In this document: piece by piece, positions 44,914 to 55,664 of the stretch
How positions within the stretch are numbered: the first letter of the stretch is position 1
Layout: each line of letters begins with the position of its first letter
Source: Chrysopilus asiliformis
Taxonomy: Eukaryota; Arthropoda; Insecta; Diptera; Rhagionidae
Reading direction: 5' to 3'
Length of the DNA stretch: 64,000 nucleotides
Assembly (NCBI GenBank): GCA_964034945.1
Contig: OZ035960.1
Location: 71,752,652 to 71,816,651 of the forward strand
Notes under the pieces: generated by a model
What the model was told of the DNA's origin: nothing
The model's database searches: none
What the model saw: only the letters and a program-made list of their open reading frames with translations
Position numbers and translations under genes: made by a program

Positions 44914-45662
44914 CAGCGGGCTTCGGCCATGTGCACCAAGGGCATTTTCGCAGCTCAAATTGCCCTGCTATCCATCGATTCTTCATGCTACCCGTTTCAT
45001 TCTGGCTTGTACGAAAACTGCATACATACGCATATGAAAGAAATAATCTGTTTCACCTTGCATATAACCCGTTCTGCTTCCACTTGTGCATTTTTCATAC
45101 CATGGAGCTTTGCTGAGCTCTAAGTAAGGCCATTTATGCGAGAGATTTTTATTAGCTCCAGTTGTCATTAGGACATTGACTGAAGCAGAGGTGTATTTCA
45201 CACTGCTGAAAATCATGAAAAATTTAACACTGCTGAAAATCATGAAGCGTTCTGTCTCAAAAGACAACACGAATTTTGGACATGATTGTTTTCTTATTCG
45301 GTGTGATAACACAATGCAATGTTTACTATGATTTCAGGAAATTAAAACAATAAAAAATACAATTTATATAGGCATTTTCAGTCGTTTCATAAAATATCAA
45401 TTGATCAAATTAATGTTTCTGTTTTTATGAAATTATTTTTATTTTCCGATTGTAATTCGGAAATTTCATATAAAAGTTTTTCATTATCAAAACTTTTTTT
45501 AACGTAAAGTAAAACAATTAACAGTGTGTCAAAACCAAGCATAACGAAAAGAGCTTTCAACAAGCATGTTTCACTTGGCTCGGAGAGCAAGGCATATAAA
45601 CAAGTAAACCGCTTGTCAGTGGTAGTGGATGCCCGAGAACTTTGAAAGCTTTCCTGGCCCTG
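44914..45662 (+). mobile_element. hAT MITE, copy 2
   Basis: 749 bp, CAGCGGGCTTCGGCC at the left, TTTCCTGGCCCTG at the right, 8-bp TSD GTCTAGGG at 44906-44913 and 45663-45670. Internally a short direct repeat, ACACTGCTGAAAATCATGAA, occurs twice (about 45208, 45228). No transposase. Confidence 0.9.
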
Positions 45663-46207
45663 GTCTAGGGGCATGTAAAAAATATTGTACAATATATTGC
45701 ACAATAATATTGTACGTTTAGGGGCCGCATAATATAAATCGAAACGCAATCGAATGGGCTTATTGCAATCATTTACCCGTAGCCGTAGTCCACACAAAAA
45801 TACATTTTGAAAGCTTGATCTATAGACCGTACTAGATTTAAAGTGAGTACTAGAATATCAGAATAACCCAGTGAAAAATTAATAAGGCCTTATGCATAAG
45901 TTGGTCATAAGCAGGTAAATGGAGATATAGAACATTAACATGCCGGAAAAAGATAGGAGATTTTAGCAAATACACGGGAGGTGGAGATTGAAACCATCAC
46001 AAAGTTTTTATCCAAGATCCAAACCTCCAAGCCGGGAACTTTTAGTTTACATTTCATTTTTTGCGCAAATTCACACCAGCTCGAAGGGAGAACCGAGATT
46101 TTGAAGCTAACGTCGTTCTTTTATTAATAAATAATTAAGTTAATAGTGTTAAAAAACCGAGAAAATGTGTTTTCATAATATGGCCAAATATGACGAAATA
46201 AATTTTA

Positions 46208-46516
46208 GTGCGTGTAAAATTTTTTTCGTCATATACAAACTGTTCCCGAAGAAGGAACCCCATTGTTTTTCCCGTTCATAAAATTGTCTACCTAAAAGAT
46301 AATGAAACCTTTGATTATATAATTGAATTAAGACACAAAATATCAGTCAACATAAAATTTCCTTATGCAAAATTTACATTCTGGCGTGTTGTAAGCCTAA
46401 GACGACCTACAAATAAAAAAAAATCAATAAACGTACCAAATTTGATATTTCTTGAGAACGATAAAAGATATCGGTTAACAGTAAAAGAAAAAAATGAAAA
46501 AAAAAATTGTCTTTAA
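46208..46516 (+). other. open frame in the core of the long-TIR element
   Basis: 102 residues, from MRVKFFSSYTNCSRRRNPI through LKDNETFDYIIELRHKISVN and FPYAKFTFWRVVSLRRPTNK to a lysine-rich end. The composition is protein-like but I recognise no domain. It could be a captured or decayed gene piece. Confidence 0.35.
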
Positions 46517-47043
46517 TGAAATATTCCGGACAAATGTCCAAAAAAGTGGACTTTTTCCAGATAAAATACCTGTGGATAAAACCAAATAAATTCCGGACAA
46601 ATGTCTATTTATTTTTCAGTCAAGTGTCCTATTTATATTAAAACTTTTGTCAGGATAAAAGACCATTTTTCCCGGAGAAGAAACACTATTAACTTAATTA
46701 TTTATTAATAAAAGAACAACTTTAGCTTAAAAATCTCAGTTCCCCTTCGAGCTGATGTGAATTTGCGCAAAAAATGAAATGTTAAACTAAAAGTTCCCGG
46801 CTTGGAGGTTTGGATCTTGGATAAAAACTTTGTGATGGTTTGAATCTCCACCTCCCGTGTATTTGCTAAAATGTCCTATCTTTTTCCCGCATGTTAATGA
46901 TGTTTCTCATTCGGATCGGATCGGACGTGTTTCTCTTCCTGCGCTTTTTGTGTTTTTTTTTTGTGTATACAAATAGTATTTATACGTGGTTTGTTGCCGA
47001 AGTTATTTCTTTTTCATCAACATATAGTGCACTCTTATAAATT

Positions 47044-47536
47044 ACTTCAGGGAAGATCTTAAAACTGTGGACATCGCGCTCATTTTCAAAATTAGAGGAG
47101 AACTCCTGCCGTTGCAAGCTGCACCGTATACCGCAAACGCTTTAAAGATTTGCTCGCTGTGCAACTTAAATGAAGACGAAGATGCATTTCATTTCCTAGC
47201 ACGTTGTCCAGTCATGAAAAGCGAACGCAGAAGGTATCTAGGAAAGGACGTACTAACCAATACTGAGATATACGACTTAGCCAACGGGAAAGACTGGAAT
47301 TCGTTAACAAAATATGCCCATTATGCTCTCAAATACAAGAATCTAATAATATCGGAATTTTACTGATGCTCTGCTTAATAAGACAAAAGGAAACCACAAC
47401 ATATTGTACTTTCTTTACCGGAAACGAAGGAAGCTACCCAGCAAGACGGTGTTTCAACCATTGCTTAAATTTAGCTTACGTATACTACTTATATGTTCAT
47501 AATTATTTAAATAAAAGCTATTATTATTATTATTTT
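47044..47536 (+). mobile_element. 5'-truncated LINE B in the 5' UTR of LINE A
   Basis: Flanked by a long TSD, TAGTGCACTCTTATAAATT at 47025-47043 and TAGTGCACTCTTATAATT at 47537-47554. Ends in AAATAAAAGC plus an (ATT)n tail. Its insertion point is immediately before the ORF1 start codon of LINE A. Confidence 0.9.
47047..47366 (+). pseudogene. C-terminal fragment of a LINE ORF2 with zinc-finger-like motif
   Basis: The end of a non-LTR reverse transcriptase polyprotein. KTVDIALIFKIRGELLPLQA leads into CSLCNLNEDEDAFHFLARCP, a C-x2-C ... H-x4-C motif characteristic of the C-terminus of several non-LTR elements. It continues VMKSERRRYLGKDVL and ends YAHYALKYKNLIISEFY with a stop. The RT and endonuclease are absent because the insertion is 5' truncated. 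The frame is open throughout, suggesting a fairly recent insertion. Confidence 0.8.
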
Positions 47537-47554
47537 TAGTGCACTCTTATAATT

Positions 47555-48397
47555 ATGGCACCTGATACTCGTAATTCGGTAAAGACAATTGTAAAAACAC
47601 TTAACAAAACCCGTCCGAGTCTGTCGAATTCGAATGTACAATCTCCATTGGCAGCATCCTCAAATTCTATTATGGAAGTTCTGAAAACTAAATTAGGTGA
47701 CTTGGAGGATGTTTTGGTTAACATTGTCGACGACGTCCGTTCAGTAGTGTGCGCCGAAATCAGCAAGGTAGAAGAAGCAATCATGACCGAGATGAGGAAC
47801 CGTTTGGCATCTCTCGAGGACCGAATTAACTCGCTCCAATCGCAATTGGCAAACCCCAACTCAAATGCTACATCGGCTTCTGCAGGTCGTCGACCTCTTG
47901 ACACAAACGGAATATTCCTAACGGCGGTAGAAAAACCAACATCTGATTCGTCACTGTCGACTTTCAATGACGTCAACTCCATCAGTGGGCTTCGACAGCC
48001 TCGCATTAACCAGCCTATTGTTTTATCTTCAGTACCAGCTTTTGAATCGGATCCCGCTCTAACAGCCATCGAATTGAAGAGACAAAAAAGCATTTTTATT
48101 TCGAATCTTGCTACTGAGACAACGGCAACCATGGTCTGTCAATGGATCTCATCCAAACAGCTAATCTCTGATGATGACGCTAGTGACGTCAAATGTTTTG
48201 ATTTAACCAGCCGTAAGCGGCAGGAGGGTGAACTTCGTTGCTCTTCGTTTAAGCTAATGGTCCCTGAAAGTTGTTTTCAAATGCTACTAGATCCTCTGTT
48301 ATTGCCGGAAAATACCTTAGTCAAGGAATTTGAACAAAGGCGTAAAACAAATTTTCGTCGAATATATCGGAACCCCAAAACAAGGAGACGCCAATAA
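47555..48397 (+). CDS. LINE A ORF1 protein
   Basis: 280 residues, a nucleic-acid-binding chaperone of the retrotransposon particle. Residues 1-40 are serine/asparagine rich. About 40-95 form a coiled coil (MEVLKTKLGDLEDVLVNIVD, then MRNRLASLEDRINSLQSQL), expected to drive multimerisation. A linker rich in S and N follows. From about 175 (KSIFISNLATETTATMVCQW ... SFKLMVPESCFQMLLDPLLL) the pattern is that of the RRM-like fold of ORF1 proteins in CR1/Jockey relatives. It ends with a basic tail (RRKTNFRRIYRNPKTRRRQ). There is no PHD or CCHC finger. The stop overlaps the beginning of the ORF2 frame, suggesting coupled translation. Confidence 0.75.
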   Translation: MAPDTRNSVKTIVKTLNKTRPSLSNSNVQSPLAASSNSIMEVLKTKLGDLEDVLVNIVDDVRSVVCAEISKVEEAIMTEMRNRLASLEDRINSLQSQLANPNSNATSASAGRRPLDTNGIFLTAVEKPTSDSSLSTFNDVNSISGLRQPRINQPIVLSSVPAFESDPALTAIELKRQKSIFISNLATETTATMVCQWISSKQLISDDDASDVKCFDLTSRKRQEGELRCSSFKLMVPESCFQMLLDPLLLPENTLVKEFEQRRKTNFRRIYRNPKTRRRQ

Positions 48398-51126
48398 GGA
48401 TCTATTACCAAAATGTGAATGGACTCAGGACAAAAACAAATGTCGTTTTGCTCAACACGCATGACTGTTTATATGATATTATTTGTATGACTGAAACTTG
48501 GCTGCACGTTGGTATCGTTGACGCAGAAGTTTTTCACCAAGATTTTGTAGTATATCGACGTGATCGTCACAAGGATACTCTAAATGCTCCAGTTGGTGGT
48601 GGTTTAATTATAGGCGTTCGTTCTCATTTCAAAAGCTCTGAGATCAACTTGCCGTTATCGGATCTGGAGGTGCTGTGTATAAGCGTATCTCTTAGCTCTA
48701 AAAATATATATATTATCCTCGCATACATCACTCCCAGCAGCCCCATCGATACGTACGTGAAGCTTTTAAATACCGTTGAGCCAGTAATTGGAAAATGCTC
48801 ACCTGCAGATGAAGTTATATTTTTGGGTGACTTTAACCTTCCCAATTTATCCTGGTCGCCGTCGGATGATGGAGAATTTTTCATATGCCACCCAAAACAA
48901 GCATCAGAAATATTGCTAATTGACCACTTATCCGCTGATGGATTATTACAAGTTAACCCAATAATCAACTGCAGACAAAGGATTCTTGATCTTGTATTCA
49001 CCACATGTCCATCAAAAACCAAAGTTGATTTATCTGATGATGCCATATCAAATGAAGTTCCTGATCACCCAGCTGTTGTAATCGAACTTAATTATACTCA
49101 ACGTATACTGCATGATGTACATAATGTTAATAACTACTGTTATAATTTTAAACTGGCTGATTATTGTAAGTTGAATGAATATTTAAGTAACGTCGACTGG
49201 TTGAAATCGGTTTTCATTGATTCTGACATAAACGTATGTATTAATAAATTTTATAAGGTTTTATTCGACGCTATAAATCTGCATATTCCACTAAGTAAAA
49301 AAAATCGTGGTTGCAAAGCCCCTTATTGGTATGATGCTCGAATTCGAGAATTAAGAAACTGCAGAAATTCCGCGTGGCTAAAATATAAAATGTCCAATCT
49401 TATTGAAGATTATGAAATATATTCTAATTTTCGCAGAATTTTTAAAGCATATTCAAATTATTTGTATAATCGTTATCTTGACAAAGTGAAAACTGGTATA
49501 AAAAATAATCCCAGTGAATTTTGGAGCTTTATAAACATGAAACGTAAGAACAACCACGATATTTCTTGTGTCACATATAACGACTCATCCAGCGATAACC
49601 CATCTGTCATATCCAACATGTTTAAAGATTTTTTTGTTACCTCTTTTAATAAATCGGACTGTAACATAGATTATAATTATTTTAACTATTTGACTGACAC
49701 TACGAGTAGTCACATTGATTGTTTTCAGATTAGTTCTGTAGATGTCTCAGATGGTCTACCAACTTTGGATGACGACTTTTCCAACAGTCCTGATGGTATT
49801 CCTTCTGGCTTTCTTGTTAATTGCTACGTGTCCCTTGTAGAACCTTTGACGTACCTATTTAATTTGTCACTTATGTCTAATGTGTTTCCGTTGCTGTGGA
49901 AGTTTTATTTTGTGTCTCCAATTCATAAGAAAAACAGTAAAACTCGTGTTGAAAACTATAGACCTATAGCCAAGCTTGCGCCTATACCAAAACTTTTTGA
50001 ATCTATTATAACCAAATATGTTTCTTTTCAATGCAAAAACCTTTTATCTGATCGACAGCACGGTTTTATCAAAGGCAGATCAACTACCACTAACCTAGTT
50101 GAATTAACGAATTTCTGTCTTAATGAAATTGAATTTGGCTCTCAAGTCGACTGTATTTATACCGATTTTAGCAAAGCTTTTGACAAACTTTCTCATAAAG
50201 TGCTTCTGTTCAAACTAAAAAAATTAGGCTTCTCAAAAGCCCTCTGTAGTTGGATTGCGTCCTATCTAAGTGATAGGAGTTTTCGGGTAAAATTTTCCAA
50301 CACATTATCTGATGTGGCTCATGTAACCTCAGGAGTCCCGCAGGGCAGTCACATGGGTCCACTTCTATTTGTTCTTTTTGTTAATGATCTGTTTTCTGTT
50401 ATGCGCAACGTATATGTTCTTGGCTATGCTGATGACCTGAAACTTTACCTGTCTATCAAATGTACTCTTGATCACTTGGAACTTCAAGCCGCATTAGACC
50501 AATTTTCTACTTGGTGTACAAAAAATAGTCTGACGCTAAATATAGACAAATGTGTAGTCGTTACTTTTAGCCGTAAATTTAATACTAAGAACTTTGACTA
50601 TATGATAAACGGATCTATTTTAAGTAGAACCAATGAGGTCAATGACCTTGGTTTAATACTTGACAATAAACTTGACTTCCATAATCATATCAACAGCGTA
50701 ATAAATCGTGCTAATTCCATGCTTGGCTTTGTTAAACGATGGTCAAAAGAGTTACCTGATCCTTTTGTTTTAAAATCCCTGTATTGTTCATTTGTACGTC
50801 CTATCTTGGAATATGCTAGTGTAGTGTGGATGCCATTTTATCAAGTTCACGCGAAAAGACTTGAATCAATTCAAAAACGCTTTATAAGATTCGCTTTGAG
50901 GTATCTACCATGGGAGAACAGCCAGCTGCTTCCACCCTATGAACAAAGATTAAAACTTCTGAACTTGCCACCGCTTTATAAAAGACGCGAGTTTTTCGCT
51001 GTAATTTTTATTCATAATCTTTTGTCCAGTAACGTTAATTCACCGACATTGTTAGATTATCATCGAACAAATTATGGGCGTTGTGAGCCGATTTCATTTA
51101 TGTTGACAATTTTTAATATATACTAG
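48388..51126 (+). pseudogene. LINE A ORF2: endonuclease and reverse transcriptase, tail displaced
   Basis: The enzyme for target-primed reverse transcription. The frame is open before the GTG at 48415 (IRIYYQNVNGLRTKTN), so it starts at or before the ORF1 stop. Numbering from 48415: endonuclease ICMTETWL (E27), GGGLIIGV, FLGDFNLPNLSW (about 136-147) and VPDHPAVV (about H218); RT with DFSKAFD (about 584), GVPQGSHMGPLLF (about 640) and YADD (about 671). A final basic region (KRLESIQKRFIRFALRYLPW) follows. The visible stop at 51124-51126 is formed by the CTAG of a Helitron inserted at 51123. The true end continues in frame at 54273 and stops at 54334-54336, about 20 codons later. No other stop or frameshift is present. 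Confidence 0.9.
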
Positions 51127-51488
51127 CAGACCCTTCGTTGGCAGCTAAAAGTTTTTTGTATAAATTTTAGAATGCCAAAAAACCATAAATAACTTAAAAA
51201 GTTTTGGGAAAAAATGTTATCCTTACACAACCTTCCGTTTCGAATTTTGAAATTCCAACACTGGATTCGTGATCAGCGATCCCAAAAACCCTCTAATGCC
51301 GATCTTTCCCAGGAAAAACTGGAGAAAGGATATTTGCGTTATCCTTATAGGACCTTCCGTTTCGAATTTTGAAAATCTAATACCGGAAAAATAGGAAAAA
51401 GGATATTTGTGTTATCCTTACAGGACCTTCCGTTTTGAATTTTTAAAATCTAATACCGGATTCGTGATCAGCGACCCGAAAAACCCTA

Positions 51489-52784
51489 AAGACTGCATCG
51501 AAAAGTATGGAAACAAAAAATATGGGATTAAAAAGGCGTAATTTAGTTTTTTTTTAAGAAAAATTTTATAAAATTGGTTATTAAGTACATATTTCTTTAT
51601 ATGTATATACAACATTTCAAAAATATTTTTTATGTTTTTACGATTCGCCGCACTTTTGTTCTAATATATCCATTATATTGTGGACAGTACTATTCTTTAT
51701 AGTTTTCGAGATTTTTTGCCAGTCTTTTTTGAATTGCTCCATATCATTAGTTTCCAGACACAATTTCCGAAGGTTTCGCTTCATTATTGCCTAAAATTTT
51801 TCGATGGGACGAATTTCTGGGCAATTTGGTGGATTCATTGTTCTTGCCACAAAATTGACTCCATTTGTTGACATCCATTCAATGGTGTTTTTTGCATAGT
51901 GACATGATGCCAAATGTGCCCAAAACAACATAGATCCTTCGTGTCTTCGAATCATGGGCAGCAACCGTTTTTTTAGACACTCTTTGACGCACAAATCAGT
52001 CAACTGGTTCATCGTTGTGAAAAATGCAGATGATTTCAGGCCACATTCGCAAATTGCTTGCCATACCATCACTTAAGCTCCGAATTTTTCCACCTGAATC
52101 GACTTTTGTGCTTCGTCTATATCGTCCCCTCTTGCAATCGTAAAGTACTGAGGTCCTGGTAATGTACGATAATCCATTTTAACGTACGTTTCATCATCCA
52201 TAATGATGCATTGTTTTTTTTTTGGTTAAAATGGTGTCATACAATTTCCGAAGCCGCGGTTTCACGCAGGCTACCTGTTTTTCGGTAAGTTTCGGTTGTC
52301 GTTGCTTCCGATTGGTCTTCATATTGTTGCGCTTTTTGGCTAGCTGAACCATTTCAGCACTTGTTTTACATTTTTTCGCGACATCTCTAACCGAAACACT
52401 GCAATCACGCCGAATTGCTGCACAAATATTTTGATCCATTTTTTCTCGTCTAGGTCCTGGTTTTCTCCCAGTTTTTTTCTTATCCTCGAATGTCAGTTCC
52501 TCCCCAAACTTCTTGATGGCAGTAAAAATTGCTTTTAGCCTTACACTTTCCTGTTTTGTCACTGGCCTCATGTTGATGCCCTTTTCGAAATGCCATTTGT
52601 CCACAATCCTTTTTCGTTGCTCTACAGAAAGACCTCGTGTTTCGTAAAATAAAATTAAAATCGGATAGGGTAATTAAATTGCCAAACTCTCAGACGTTTT
52701 TTTTGACTAAACAAATTTGACTAAAAAGCAACAGCATGCTAATATTGGCTCATTGCAGTTGTTTTCATACTTTTCGATAGTCTT
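51489..52784 (-). mobile_element. Tc1/mariner DD37E element, copy B
   Basis: 1,296 bp, TA at 51487-51488 and 52785-52786, same TIRs and same position within the Helitron as copy A. It was carried by the Helitron rather than inserted independently. Confidence 0.9.
51638..52652 (-). pseudogene. DD37E transposase, inactivated (copy B)
   Basis: Same domains as copy A. It keeps the N-terminal frame that copy A lost: 136 residues run open from the helix-turn-helix (MDKWHFEKGINMRPVTKQES) through RREKMDQNICAAIRRDCSV. It shares the damaging changes of copy A: histidine in FWAHLASCHYA in place of the second catalytic aspartate, the stop before VMVWQAI, and TAG in place of tryptophan after IEKF. Because these are shared, the element was already dead when the Helitron copied it. 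Small differences (SMLFW versus SKLFW; one-base changes in A runs) arose afterwards. Confidence 0.9.
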
Positions 52785-52794
52785 TATTTTGCCA

Positions 52795-54115
52795 ATTTTT
52801 CCGGGGAAAAATGGGAAAAAGGATATTTGCGTTATCCTTGCAGTACCTTCCGTTTCGAATTTTGAAATTCCAACACCGGAATCGTGATCAGCGACCCCAA
52901 AAACCCCATAATGGCAATTTTTCCGGGGAAAAATGGGAAAAAGGATATTTGCATTATCCTTACAGGACCTTCCGTTTCGAATTTTTAAATTCCAACACCG
53001 GATTCGTGATCAGCGACCCCAAAAACCCCATAATGGCAATTTTTCCGGGGAAAAATGGAAAAAAGGATATTTGCGTATCCTTACAGGACCTTCCGTTTCG
53101 AATTTTGAAATTCCAACACCAGATTTGTGATCAGTGACTCCAAAAACCCCATAATGGCAGTTTTTCCGGAGAAAAATGGGAAAAAGGATATTTGCGTTAT
53201 CCTTACAGGACCTTCCGTTTCGAATTTTAAAATCTAACATAGCTAAAAACCTGCTCCTGGCAACGCAGATCATTTTGCAAAAAACCGCGTCAAAATCGGT
53301 CTAGTAGTTTTTAAGTTTTGTAATTTCAAACGGACAGACAGACCAACAAACATCCATTTTTATATAATAGATTTATACTCTATAGCAGACCCTTCGTTGG
53401 CAGCTAAAAGTTTTTTGTATAAATTTTAGAATGCCAAAAAAACATAAATAACTTAAAAAGTTTTGGGAAAAAATGTTATCCTTACAGGACCTCCCGTTTC
53501 GAATTTTGAAATTCCAACTCCAGATTCGTGATAAGCAACCCCGAAAACCTCCCAAAGACTGTTTTTGCGAGAAAAATTGGAAAAAGGACATTTCCGTTAT
53601 CCTTACAGGACCTTCCGTTTAGCATTTGAAAAATCGAACACCGGATTCGTAATCAGCGACCCCAAAAACCCTATAATGCAATTTTTTCCGGGGAAAAATG
53701 GGAAAAAGGATATTTTCATTATCCTTACAGGACCTTCCGTTTCGAATTTTGAAAATCTAATACCGAATTCGTGATCAGCGACCCCAAAAACCCTATAATG
53801 CAAATTTTTCCGGGGAAAAATGGGAAAAAGGATATTTCCATTATCCTTACAGGACCTTCCGTTTCGAATTTTGAAAATCTAATGCCGGATTCGTGATCAG
53901 TGACCCCAAAAACCCTATAATGCAATTTTTTCCGGGGAAAAATGGGAAAAAGGATATTTCCATTATCCTTACAGGACCTTCCGTTTCGAATTTTGAAAAT
54001 CTAATACCGGATTAGTGGTCAGCGACCCTGAAAACCGTCCAAAGCCAGTTTTTGTGAGGAAAAATGGGAAAAAGGATATTTTCATTATCCTTACAGGACC
54101 TTCCGTTTCGAATTT
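52795..54115 (-). repeat. 122-bp Helitron minisatellite, tandem unit
   Basis: Units in two groups (52795-53230, 53460-54115), one per Helitron. Spacers CCCCATAATGGCAATTTTTC dominate the first group and CCCTATAATGCAATTTTTTC the second, so each Helitron has its own homogenised variant. Confidence 0.8.
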
Positions 54116-54381
54116 TAAAAATGTACATAGCTAAAAACCTGCTCCTGGCAACACAGATCATTTTGCAAAAAACCGCGTAAAAATCGGTCCAGTAGTTTTT
54201 GCGTTTTGTAATCTCAAACCAACCAACAAACCAACCAACAAACCAACAAACTTCCATTTTTATATATATAGATTATCGTATTATAGATTTTCATGTTAAC
54301 AAAAATGTAATTAAAAATCTTATATATGCCAATTAAGTAAATTTTCATTTTTTTTCGAATTTTAACAGCCATATACTAAGA

Positions 54382-55130
54382 CAGCGGGCTTTGGCCATGT
54401 GCACCAAGGGCATTTTCGCAGCTCAAATTGCCCTGCTATCCATCGATTCTTCATGCTACCCGTTTCATTCTGGCTTGTACGAAAACTGCATACATACGCA
54501 TATGAAAGAAATAATCTGTTTCACCTTGCATATAACCCGTTCTGCTTCCACTTGTGCATTTTTCATACCATGGAGCTTTGCTGAGCTCTAAGTAAGGCCA
54601 TTTATGCGAGAGATTTTTATTAGCTCCAGTTGTCATTAGGACATTGACTGAAGCAGAGGTGTATTTCACACTGCTGAAAATCATGAAAAATTTAACACTG
54701 CTGAAAATCATGAAGCGTTCTGTCTCAAAAGACAACACGAATTTTGGACGTGATTGTTTTCTTATTCGGTGTGATAACACAATGCAATGTTTACTATGAT
54801 TTCAGGAAATTAAAACAATAAAAAATACAATTTATATAGGCATTTTCAGTCGTTTCATAAAATATCAATTGATCAAATTAATGTTTCTGTTTTTATGAAA
54901 TTATTTTTATTTTCCGATTGTAATTCGGAAATTTCATATAAAAGTTTTTCATTATCAAAACTTTTTTTAACGTAAAGTAAAACAATTAACAGTGTGTCAA
55001 AACCAAGCATAACGAAAAGAGCTTTCAACAAGCATGTTTCACTTGGCTCGGAGAGCAAGGCATATAAACAAGTAAACCGCTTGTCAGTGGTAGTGGATGC
55101 CCGAGAACTTTGAAAGCTTTCCTGGCCCTG
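54382..55130 (+). mobile_element. hAT MITE, copy 3
   Basis: 749 bp, nearly the same sequence as 44914-45662, with its own 8-bp TSD TACTAAGA at 54374-54381 and 55131-55138. It lies in the 3' UTR of LINE A. Equal length and high similarity indicate recent activity of an unseen hAT transposase source. Confidence 0.9.
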
Positions 55131-55664
55131 TACTAAGATATGTAATATATTATTATTATTATGACTTATTATTTTCTTTTGTAAATTATTGTAAATTAGT
55201 TCAGATGGTGTCTCTACCTGTTGACAATAAATAAATAAATATATCTCCATTTACCTGCTTATGACCAATTTATGCATAAGGCCTTATTATTTTTTCACTG
55301 GTTTCATATAAACATGTCTATTCTAATTGCGCTGCATGCAAAATTCTGCACATGTGTTTCCAGCATTTAACCTGATTTACAATACAGCAGCAACAGCAAC
55401 ATCACGGAGAAAGTGTTTTGATTGGTCGAGAATCGACTCTGTGACGTCAGATTTTCAGAGAGATATTTTGCTGCAGATTCATTTCTAATCCTAAATTTGA
55501 GCAGCAACGCTAAGCAGCAACGTTGACAGCTGATTTTTGTTGGTTATGTATACAAGTGATTGACAACAAAGTTTAATTTTTGAAACGAATTTTGTGTTTA
55601 AAAGTAAGCTTCAGAATATGGTTAAGATTGTTATTTATTTAATAAAAATTTAATTTAGATAATC

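Larger units (their letters stand above)
51123..54272 (-). mobile_element. tandem Helitron unit (copy B plus a second Helitron)
   Basis: A single insertion in LINE A ORF2. The minus-strand 5' end is A|TCTATATATATAAAAATGG at 54272, and the 3' end is CTAG at 51123-51126 followed (minus strand) by T. Inside are two Helitrons head to tail: 53385-54272 (3' end GGGTCTGCTATAG) and 51123-53371 (5' end TCTATTATATAAAAATGGA), separated by about 13 bases. Joining the outside flanks restores the LINE reading frame. The inner junction is identical to that at 24681-24703. Confidence 0.9.
46900..55242 (+). mobile_element. non-LTR retrotransposon A (CR1/Jockey-like), near full length
   Basis: Begins near ATGTTTCTCATTCGGATCGG and ends in an (AATA)n tail at about 55242, inside the right TIR of the 45869 element. 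Contains 5' UTR, ORF1, ORF2 and 3' UTR. Subtracting three nested insertions (47044-47536, 51123-54272, 54382-55130 with duplications) leaves about 3.95 kb, a normal length for this group. Apart from the insertions the frames are open, so it is comparatively young. Confidence 0.85.
45869..55298. mobile_element. long-TIR element split by a LINE
   Basis: The left TIR (45869-46150) starts CAGTGAAAAATTAATAAGG. Its complement is found in two pieces: 46682-46899, and after the LINE at 55243-55298 (ATCTCCATTTACCTGC ... TTTTTTCACTG). Removing the LINE joins them into one ~280-bp right TIR. The core is ~530 bp with one open frame. I found no convincing TSD outside, so the superfamily is open. Confidence 0.8.

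Noticed and set aside
45405..45797. 130-residue frame (and 125-residue partner at 54873)
   Set aside because: Mostly inside a non-autonomous hAT MITE and running past its end into different flanks, so not a conserved gene.
48415..51126. Complete host-type gene of about 900 residues
   Set aside because: Endonuclease and YADD reverse transcriptase motifs identify a LINE, and the stop comes from a Helitron insertion.
45861..55306. TSD for the outer long-TIR element
   Set aside because: Flanks GAATAACC and GTTTCATA do not match, and shifting the boundary gives at best a TA, so I did not assign a superfamily.
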